Source: Mobilicoccus sp032056465 (lineage in GTDB: Bacteria > Actinomycetota > Actinomycetes > Actinomycetales > Dermatophilaceae). From it: a DNA stretch of 17,433 bases. Both the position numbers and the translations under genes were made by a program. Shown here in pieces: positions 7,351 through 13,300 of this stretch. The stretch is from NCBI RefSeq assembly GCF_032056465.1, contig NZ_DAMBCL010000073.1. The stretch is one strand, 5' to 3'. The notes under the pieces are model-generated. The model did not search any database and was not told the origin of the DNA. It saw only the letters and a program-made list of their open reading frames with translations. Positions within the stretch are counted from its first letter, which is position 1. Each line of letters starts with the position of its first letter.

Positions 7351-9129
7351 TCATGGCAGCAGCCACCCGAGGACGGGGGTGGACATGAGCCCGGTCAGGA
7401 GGCACATGAAGAACAACAACAGGATGCTGTAGCCGAACACGCGCCGCAGGATGATCGACTCGGCCCCGGCGATGCCGATCGCGGAGGCCGCGACGGCGAG
7501 GGACTGCGGCGAGATCATTTTGCCGACGACGCCACCGGCCGCACCGGCGCCGACGAGCAGCTCCTTGTGGCCGATCTGGTCGCCGACCCCGGCCTGCAGG
7601 CCGGAGAACAGGATGTTCGCGCTCGTGTCCGAGCCGGTGACGTAGGTGCCGATCCAGCCGAGGATCGGGGCGAAGAACGGGTAGGCCGCGCCGACACCGG
7701 CGATGAACAGGCCGAGCGCGAGGGTCTGGCCGGAGTCGCCCATGACGAACGCGAGCGCCACGACCGAGCCGATCGTGAGGGCGGTGTACTTGAGCTTGAC
7801 GGCGTTCTTCCACAGTTCGCCGAACAGCGTGCCCATCGGCACCTTGTAGATGAGACCGACGGCGATGGCGACGAACGCGAGCAGCGTGCCCGGGCTGGAG
7901 AGCCAGGTGAAGTGGTAGCTCTGGTGGCTCGCGGGGGCACCCGAGGCGTTGCGCATGTCGCTCAGGCCGGGCCAGGCGAACGAGAGGTCGGTCGAGGCGA
8001 GGGCGGACTTCACGGCCGGGATCGCCGCGATCGAGAACACCACGATGACGAGCACGTAGGGCACGAGCGCCATGAGGATTCGGTTCGTCGTGAGGTGCTC
8101 GGCGCTCGGGCCGCCGGTCCGCGGGGCGTCCGCGTCACCGCTCTGCGGCGCCGAGGTCGCGGTGGACGTCGCGGTCGTGGTGGACGTCGTGGTGGAGGTG
8201 GCCGTCGCAGTCGCGGTGCCGCCGCCCGCCGCGCGCTGCAGGTGCGGCTCCTCGACGTCGGGGACGAGGGCCTCGCCGACACGGGGGCGGGCCTCCTCGC
8301 CGCCCTTGGGGTGCCACACGCGCAGGAACGCGACGACGGCGACGACGGTGATGACCGCGGCGAAGACCTCGGTGAGGTTGTAGAGGCTCGTGCCCGAGAC
8401 GACCCACTTGGTGAGGCCGAAGATCACGCCGATGAACAGGCCGATGGGCCAGCACTGGACGACGCCCTTCTTGCCGTCGATGACGTAGAGGAGCAGCAGC
8501 GGCACGAGCACCGAGAGCAGCGCGCAGATGCGGCCGGCGACGGGGGAGACGCTGAGCACCGGCATGTCGGCGGTCTTGGCGGCCATGAGGATCGGCAGAC
8601 CGACGGCGCCGAACGCGACGGGCACGGTGTTGGCGAGCAGCGCGGTGATCGCGGCCCGGATGGGGGAGTAGCCGATCGCGACGAGCATGACGCTCACGAT
8701 CGCGACGGGGGCGCCGAACCCGGCGAGGGCCTCGAGCAGACCGCCGAAGCAGAACGCGATGATGAGGCCGAGCACGCGGGGGTCGTCGGTGATGAGGTAG
8801 AAGGTCGCCCGCAGGTCGTCGAACCGCCCGCTGATCACCGTGACCTGGTACATCCAGATCGCGCAGAGCAGGATCCACACGATGGGGAACAGGCCGTAGA
8901 CGAACCCGTGGAGCGAGAGGGAGAGGGCGGTGGTCACGGGCATCGCGTAGACCGCGATCGCGATGACCAGCGCCACGGCCCACGAGGTGAGGCCGGCGAC
9001 GTGGGCCCGCCACCGGAGGCCGCCGAGCGTGAGGAGCATGACGAGAATCGGCACGCTCGCCACGAGCGCCGACAACCACTGCTGCCCCAGGGGATCGGGG
9101 TCAGGGGTGAATGCCTGAATGACGGGCAT
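7351..9129 (-). CDS. lctP: L-lactate permease
   Basis: This 592-residue polytopic membrane protein of the LctP family (TC 2.A.14) takes up lactate, and probably glycolate, with protons. Evidence is the opening WLSALVASVPILVMLLTLGGLRWRAH, the hallmark FGGLLEALAGFGAPVAI (128-144), ANTVPVAFGAVGLPI (166-180) and the C-terminal half with MGDSGQ and GWIGTYVTGSDTSANILF. A dozen or more hydrophobic helices are evident. ATG 9129 has GGAG (9139-9136) six bases upstream. Unusual is a hydrophilic loop at about 272-345 containing a 22-residue run of only Thr, Ala and Ser (305-326), discussed separately. The gene is first in the operon; an LldR-type palindrome lies 74 bases upstream of the start, and the three lut genes follow, so import and oxidation are co-expressed. 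Confidence 0.95.
   Translation of the reverse strand: MPVIQAFTPDPDPLGQQWLSALVASVPILVMLLTLGGLRWRAHVAGLTSWAVALVIAIAVYAMPVTTALSLSLHGFVYGLFPIVWILLCAIWMYQVTVISGRFDDLRATFYLITDDPRVLGLIIAFCFGGLLEALAGFGAPVAIVSVMLVAIGYSPIRAAITALLANTVPVAFGAVGLPILMAAKTADMPVLSVSPVAGRICALLSVLVPLLLLYVIDGKKGVVQCWPIGLFIGVIFGLTKWVVSGTSLYNLTEVFAAVITVVAVVAFLRVWHPKGGEEARPRVGEALVPDVEEPHLQRAAGGGTATATATSTTTSTTTATSTATSAPQSGDADAPRTGGPSAEHLTTNRILMALVPYVLVIVVFSIAAIPAVKSALASTDLSFAWPGLSDMRNASGAPASHQSYHFTWLSSPGTLLAFVAIAVGLIYKVPMGTLFGELWKNAVKLKYTALTIGSVVALAFVMGDSGQTLALGLFIAGVGAAYPFFAPILGWIGTYVTGSDTSANILFSGLQAGVGDQIGHKELLVGAGAAGGVVGKMISPQSLAVAASAIGIAGAESIILRRVFGYSILLLFFMCLLTGLMSTPVLGWLLP
8152..8218. repeat. Degenerate short tandem repeat inside lctP
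   Basis: About 65 bases are built from imperfect repeats of units such as GTCGCGGTGGAC and GTCGTGGTGGAG on the plus strand. On the coding strand they give a loop of Thr, Ala and Ser only (LctP residues 305-326). All units are multiples of three, so copy-number change would keep the frame. Confidence 0.6.
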
Positions 9130-9202
9130 CGAGAACTCCGTTGTTCCGGGTGCGGACCGGACGCCCAGGGCACGAGATCCCCGATCGTCCGCCGCAAGTG
9201 AA

Positions 9203-9213
9203 TGGTCCGACCA
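9203..9213. promoter_or_regulatory. LldR/FadR-type operator between lctP and its regulator
   Basis: TGGTCCGACCA is a perfect palindrome that fits the TNGTNNNACNA site described for Corynebacterium LldR and the TGGT..ACCA core of other FadR-subfamily sites. It lies 74 bases upstream of the lctP start and 146 bases upstream of the regulator start, in the shared divergent region. A second copy with one mismatch (GAGTACGACCA) lies at 9219-9229, its centre 16 bases away. Binding by the adjacent regulator is inferred. Confidence 0.65.
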
Positions 9214-9358
9214 ATTGAGAGTACGACCACGGAGGGTGCTCTTGGCGGAAATCCCCAGGCGTCGGCCGGGCTCGGCCTGTGATCTGCCTCATGCCGCCAC
9301 CCCCTCGTCCCCGGGCTCGCCGCGACCCGTCGGGCGGCGGGGGTGGGATGATCGTCCG

Positions 9359-10102
9359 GTGGCGCCCCACCGTGAGACCCCCGACCCCGCCTGGCGGCCC
9401 GTCGAACGGGCGCGGGCCTACGAACTCGTCATCGCCCAGGTCGAGGAACAGATCACCTCGGGCTCGCTGGGCGTCGGGGACCGGCTGCCGCCCGAACGGG
9501 ACCTCGCCGCGATGCTCGGGGTGAGCCGGGCCGCGGTCCGGGAGGCGATGCGCGCGCTCGAGGCGTTCGGTGTCGTGCGGGCGGGCGCCGGTGTCGGACG
9601 TGACTCGGGGACGATCCTCACCTCGATGAGCAGTGAGGCCCTCACCCAGTTCCTGCGCCTGCACGTCGCGCTCGCCCACTTCCCCATGGACGACGTCATC
9701 GAGGCCCGCGTGATGCTCGAACGGTGGAGCGTCTCGCTCGCCGCGCGCCACGCCACCGACGAGCACCTCGCCGAGCTCCTCCGGCTCGTCGAGGCGATGG
9801 AGGACCCCGCCATCACGCGGGAGGCGTTCAACGACTGCGACACCGGGTTCCACCTCGCCATCGCCGAGGCCGGCGGCAACCGCCTCGTCGCCGACATGAC
9901 GAGCGCGATCCGCGGCTCGATGGAGGGGCCGATCCTTCGTTCGTTCCACGCCACCCCCGAGTGGCCCGTGCTCGTCCACGACCTGCGCACCGGGCACCGG
10001 GACGTCTACGACGCGATCCTCGCGCGCGACCCCGACGCGGCCGCGACGGCCATGGAGGACCACGTGCGCTTCGCCTACGACGCGCTGTCCTGGTCCCGCT
10101 GA
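9359..10102 (+). CDS. lldR: GntR family, FadR/FCD-type regulator of lactate utilization (LldR-like)
   Basis: This 247-residue protein has an N-terminal winged helix (about 20-85) with the GntR signature GDRLPPERDLAAMLGVSRAA (40-59) followed by VREAMRALEAFGVV (60-73). The C-terminal FCD effector domain (about 95-240) has likely metal ligands Asp161 and His165 (DTGFH), His213 (TGHRDVYDAI) and His235 (EDHV). FCD regulators bind small carboxylates and usually repress; LldR proteins release DNA when L-lactate binds. The gene is divergent from lctP-lutABC and an LldR-like palindrome lies between them, so this is most likely the operon's lactate-responsive repressor. GTG 9359 fits the family length; the frame is open much further upstream, but that sequence is not protein-like. 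The ribosome site is weak (GGGATG about ten bases upstream). Regulation of glycolate or other hydroxy acids is an alternative. Confidence 0.87.
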   Translation: MAPHRETPDPAWRPVERARAYELVIAQVEEQITSGSLGVGDRLPPERDLAAMLGVSRAAVREAMRALEAFGVVRAGAGVGRDSGTILTSMSSEALTQFLRLHVALAHFPMDDVIEARVMLERWSVSLAARHATDEHLAELLRLVEAMEDPAITREAFNDCDTGFHLAIAEAGGNRLVADMTSAIRGSMEGPILRSFHATPEWPVLVHDLRTGHRDVYDAILARDPDAAATAMEDHVRFAYDALSWSR

Positions 10103-10150
10103 CCGCCGTCACCCGGGGACGCCCGCCCCCGCCATGCGTCCGTCAGCCCG

Positions 10151-12628
10151 TCACTCCGTCCGTCGGTCCTCCGGCCGGTCCGTCGGGGGGATGTGGGCGA
10201 GGACCGGGGGCACCGGGCCGTCCCAGCGCTCGATCTCGACGAGGACGTGCTGGCCGGTACAGCCCTGGGCCAGGCCGGAGGTGCCGACGTCGGCGGTGAG
10301 CACGTTGGGATTGCCGTGGACGCACGTGCCCGGCGCGAGGCCCGCCTCCCCGGCCTCCGGGCCGTGGCGTGCGGGGTCGTAGGGGTCGAACCACGCCCCG
10401 GTCGACAGCTGCACGACGCCCTGCCGCAGATCGCCCGAGAGACGCGCCCCGGCGAGGCACGCACCCCGGTCGTTGCGGATCCGGACGACGTCGCCCTCGC
10501 CGATGCCCCGGGCCGCCGCGTCGCCGGGGTGCAGCCGCACCGGCTCGCGACCCGCGACCTTGACCGACAACGACGTCGCGCCGTCGTCGTGTTGGGAATG
10601 GAGCCGTGCGACGGGCTGATTCGCGATGAGCAGCAGCGGGAACTCCTGTGCCCGTTCGCCGCCGAGCCACTCCTGCGGCTCGAGCCACGTCGGGTGCCCC
10701 GGGCAGTCGGGGAGGGCGTGGGCGGCGATGTCGGCGCTCGCGAGTTCGATGAGACCCGAAGGGGTCGTGAGGCGGTGGGCCCAGGGATCCGCGCGGAAGG
10801 CCTCGAAGGCGACGATCGGGCCCATGCGGGGGAGGTCGATGCCGTCCCCGGCCCAGAACTCGGCGAACGGCGGCAGGGTCGGGACCTCGACCCCGGGCGG
10901 GAGGATGCGACGTCGGCGCAGGTCCTCGCGGAAGCCCTCGTAGAGGTGCTCCACCCAGGCGAAGGCATCACGGCCCTCGGTGAACTCCGCACGCAGGCCG
11001 AGGCGTTCGGCGATGGCGGCGTAGACCTCGTAATCGTCGCGGGCGTGGGCGTGCCGCGGCGTGACCGCCCGCATGGGGGTGAGTCGTGCGCCCGAGCGGG
11101 TGCCGCCGAGGTCGTCCCGCTCGAGGGAGGTCGTCGAGGGGAGGACGACGTCGGCGTGCCGGGCCGTCGCGGTCCAGCAGGGGTCGGAGACGACGACCGT
11201 GTCCGGGCGCGTGAACGCCTCGGCCAGACGCCCGAGGTCCTGGTGGTGGTGGAAGGGGTTCCCGCCCGCCCACCACACCAACCGGATGTCGGGGTAGGTG
11301 TACGTCCCTCCGTCGTAGGCGAACTCGGCGCCCGGGCGCAGGAGCAGGTCGGCGATCTTCGCCACCGGGATGAACTCGCGCACCGGGTTGATCCCCTGGG
11401 GGAGCGAGGGGAACCGGAACGCCGTGGGGGAGCACCCCGGCTTGTTCATGGAGCCGTATCCGCTCGCGAACCCACCTCCGGGCAGGCCGATCTGGCCGAG
11501 ATGGGCCGCGAGGGCGACGCCGGCCCAGATGGGCTGTTCGCCGTGCCGGGCCCGTTGGAGCGACCAGGACACCGTGACGAGGGTCCGGCGTGAGGCGGCC
11601 TCCCGCGCGAGGGCGGCGATGTCGCCGGCGGGGGTCCCGGTGAGTGCTTCGGCCCACGCGGGGTCACGGCGGAGGCCGTCGGCCCGGCCGAGGACGAGGT
11701 CGGCGACCTCCTGCGCGCCGACGCAGTGGGTGGCGAGGAACCGCGAGTCGGCGAGTCCCTCGACGAGCAAGACGTGGATCATCGCGAGCATGAGGGCGAC
11801 GTCGGTGCCGGGGGAGATCGGCCACCACGTGACGTCCCCGGCGGGCGCGGCCCCGGTGGCGACGGACCCGGGAGGCTGTTCGCCGGTGACGAGGCCCGGC
11901 GGCGGCGCGACGCCGTACCCGTCCCCGACGCGCGGGAGGTCGTCGCGCAGGGGGCTCACGCTGACGAGTCGTGCGCCGCGTTCCCGGAGGCGGTCGAGGC
12001 CGCCCGGCGTCGGGTGATCACCCGAGCCGCCGGCGTCGATCCCCGTGTTCTTCACCGGGATGCCACCGAACGCGAGGAGCAGATCGGTGTGGTCGGCGAC
12101 GACGTCCCAGGTGCTCGCGGTCTGGGTGAGCACGCTCTCGTCGGCGATGACGCGGGGGAGGATGACCTCCGAGGCGCCGGTGGAGTAGGAGTTGACGCCG
12201 CGGGTGTATCCGCCGAGGACGTTGAGGAACCGGTGCAGTTGGCTCTGCGCGTGGTGGAACCGCCCGGCGCTCGCCCATCCGTAGGAGCCCCCGTAGATCG
12301 CCTGTGGACCGTGGTCGGCGTGCACGCGCCGCAGTTCCATGGCAAGCCGGTCGAGGACCTCATCCCACGGCGGTGTCACCCAGTCGCGTGGCCCGTGTGT
12401 GCGACCGCGGCGGGGGTCGGGGCGGGGGCCGTGCTCCCACCAGGCGCGACGCACGCTCGGGCGGGTGACCCGGGAGGGCCTCGTCACCGCCCCGGGCAGG
12501 TTGCCGAGCAGCGGGGAGGGGGCGGCGTCCCCCGCCCACGGCGTCACCGAGGCGACGTCCCGCCCGTCGGGTCCGGGGTGTGGCGTGAAGATGCCCCAGT
12601 GGGCGACGTGCGGAGTCGGTGAACCCAT
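10151..12628 (-). CDS. bisC: Molybdopterin-dependent oxidoreductase, biotin sulfoxide/DMSO reductase type (cytoplasmic)
   Basis: This 825-residue protein belongs to the DMSO reductase family, type III (single subunit, no N-terminal iron-sulphur cluster). The segment YGGSYGWASAGRFHHAQS (112-129) has Tyr116 and Trp118, and NSYSTGASEVI (146-156) supplies Ser149 as probable Mo ligand. The 33-residue offset equals that between Tyr114 and Ser147 of Rhodobacter DMSO reductase. Other cofactor motifs include FGGIPVKNTGI, GSMNKPGCSP, WWAGGNPFHHHQD and, in the C-terminal domain, LLLIANQPVARLHSQHDDG. There is no twin-arginine signal, as in E. coli BisC, a cytoplasmic reductase of biotin sulfoxide and free methionine sulfoxide. 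The Tyr, absent from TMAO reductases, argues against TorA. ATG 12628 has GGAG only three bases upstream. No partner subunit or cofactor gene is adjacent; the substrate is inferred. Confidence 0.82.
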   Translation of the reverse strand: MGSPTPHVAHWGIFTPHPGPDGRDVASVTPWAGDAAPSPLLGNLPGAVTRPSRVTRPSVRRAWWEHGPRPDPRRGRTHGPRDWVTPPWDEVLDRLAMELRRVHADHGPQAIYGGSYGWASAGRFHHAQSQLHRFLNVLGGYTRGVNSYSTGASEVILPRVIADESVLTQTASTWDVVADHTDLLLAFGGIPVKNTGIDAGGSGDHPTPGGLDRLRERGARLVSVSPLRDDLPRVGDGYGVAPPPGLVTGEQPPGSVATGAAPAGDVTWWPISPGTDVALMLAMIHVLLVEGLADSRFLATHCVGAQEVADLVLGRADGLRRDPAWAEALTGTPAGDIAALAREAASRRTLVTVSWSLQRARHGEQPIWAGVALAAHLGQIGLPGGGFASGYGSMNKPGCSPTAFRFPSLPQGINPVREFIPVAKIADLLLRPGAEFAYDGGTYTYPDIRLVWWAGGNPFHHHQDLGRLAEAFTRPDTVVVSDPCWTATARHADVVLPSTTSLERDDLGGTRSGARLTPMRAVTPRHAHARDDYEVYAAIAERLGLRAEFTEGRDAFAWVEHLYEGFREDLRRRRILPPGVEVPTLPPFAEFWAGDGIDLPRMGPIVAFEAFRADPWAHRLTTPSGLIELASADIAAHALPDCPGHPTWLEPQEWLGGERAQEFPLLLIANQPVARLHSQHDDGATSLSVKVAGREPVRLHPGDAAARGIGEGDVVRIRNDRGACLAGARLSGDLRQGVVQLSTGAWFDPYDPARHGPEAGEAGLAPGTCVHGNPNVLTADVGTSGLAQGCTGQHVLVEIERWDGPVPPVLAHIPPTDRPEDRRTE

Positions 12629-12771
12629 GGGCTCCAGGGTGCCACCGGTCGATTAGGGCCGGTGCAAGCCCCGCTGGTAGCGTGGCCTCTTGCCGTCGAT
12701 CGGCCGCGGAGGAGAGAGCGCCGGGTGGATTCGCCCCCGTGCACCGCGCAACGAGTGAGAAGGAGTCGTCA
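12629..12771. promoter_or_regulatory. Divergent bisC/rpsO control region and possible S15 leader
   Basis: The 143-base spacer between divergent genes carries a likely plus-strand promoter: TAGCGT at 12678-12683, a common actinobacterial -10 form, with TTAGGG at 12653-12658 as a loose -35 (19-base spacing). The predicted rpsO leader, from about 12690, can fold into GCCG/CGGC (12692-12704) and a GGGTG-GATT-CGCCC hairpin (12723-12736) enclosed by GCGC pairs (12718-12721 with 12746-12749). S15 represses its own mRNA through structured leaders in several bacterial groups, including actinobacteria, so a similar role is possible. I cannot match it to a published consensus. Confidence 0.4.
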
Positions 12772-13041
12772 GTGCCGCTGGATACTGAGACCAAGAAGAG
12801 GATCATGGCCGAGTTCGGGACCGGCGAGAACGACACCGGCTCGCCCGAGGTGCAGATCGCGATGCTCACGCAGCGCATCAAGGACCTCACCGAGCACTCT
12901 CGCACCCACAAGCACGACCACCACAGCCGCCGCGGTCTGCTGCTGCTCGTCGGTCGTCGCAAGCGCATGCTGCGCTACCTCGAGTCCGTCGACATCGAGC
13001 GCTACCGTTCGCTGATCAAGCGCCTCGGTCTGCGCCGTTGA
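12772..13041 (+). CDS. rpsO: 30S ribosomal protein S15
   Basis: This 89-residue protein has the normal length for S15. Recognisable segments are KKRIMAEFGTGENDTGSPEVQ, then ALTRI-type helix AMLTQRIKDLTEH, HKHDHHSRRGLLLLVGRRKR and the ending YRSLIKRLGLRR. S15 binds 16S rRNA at a three-way junction early in assembly of the 30S platform. The start is GTG at 12772, with an excellent ribosome site AGAAGGAG (12758-12765) six bases upstream. pnp follows on the same strand after 259 bases, the conserved rpsO-pnp order. A terminator-like hairpin just after the stop probably limits, but need not abolish, readthrough into pnp. Confidence 0.97.
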   Translation: MPLDTETKKRIMAEFGTGENDTGSPEVQIAMLTQRIKDLTEHSRTHKHDHHSRRGLLLLVGRRKRMLRYLESVDIERYRSLIKRLGLRR

Positions 13042-13058
13042 CGACACGCTTTCCCACA

Positions 13059-13090
13059 GGGGCGGTCACCTCTTCCGGGTGACCGCCCTT
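13059..13090 (+). terminator. Terminator-like hairpin after rpsO
   Basis: GGGCGGTCACC (13060-13070) pairs perfectly with GGTGACCGCCC (13078-13088), an 11-bp stem with a 7-base loop, followed by only TT. It lies 18 bases after the rpsO stop. It probably terminates or attenuates rpsO transcription before pnp. Confidence 0.65.
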
Positions 13091-13300
13091 GGCGTACATC
13101 CACCCCGTTGCCCGCGTCGAGATGAGCTCACGCGGCCGATCGGGGAGGATGGGCGCGCAGGATTCCGACGTCACCGCCACCCGGTGGTGAACGACGGGAG
13201 TCACGGACGCGCGAACCTCGCGAGTCCGTGACGAGAGAACGAAGACAGCCCGGGCACAACGACGATGCACCGGGCCGACGCGAAGAAAAGGAGGGCCCAC
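13091..13300 (+). promoter_or_regulatory. rpsO-pnp intergenic region (pnp leader)
   Basis: This stretch should contain the pnp promoter, though I see no clear -35/-10 pair. Its main feature is the long hairpin at 13200-13232, listed separately. It ends in the very strong ribosome site AAAAGGAGG (13287-13295) before ATG 13301. Confidence 0.5.
13200..13232 (+). ncRNA. Long hairpin in the pnp 5' leader, possible RNase III site
   Basis: GTCACGGAC (13200-13208) pairs with GTCCGTGAC (13224-13232), and after one G/A mismatch CGCGA (13210-13214) pairs with TCGCG (13218-13222), leaving a 3-base ACC loop. The 14 base pairs with one mismatch are unlikely to be chance. It ends 68 bases before the pnp start. 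In E. coli and Streptomyces, RNase III cuts a stem in the pnp leader or rpsO-pnp intergenic RNA, and in E. coli this leads to autoregulation by PNPase; an equivalent role here is inference. Confidence 0.55.

Noticed and set aside
7339..9201. 620-codon plus-strand frame opposite lctP
   Set aside because: It reads as a run of Asp, Glu, Arg and Gly, a typical antisense product of a hydrophobic protein gene.
10133..10195. CCGTC-rich repeated stretch at the end of the oxidoreductase gene
   Set aside because: The units are short and irregular and partly encode the protein's C-terminus. This is within what GC-rich sequence gives by chance; there is no CRISPR-like spacing.
10193..11593. 466-codon plus-strand frame opposite the molybdopterin oxidoreductase
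   Set aside because: It is a shadow of the well-supported minus-strand enzyme, with no domain seen.
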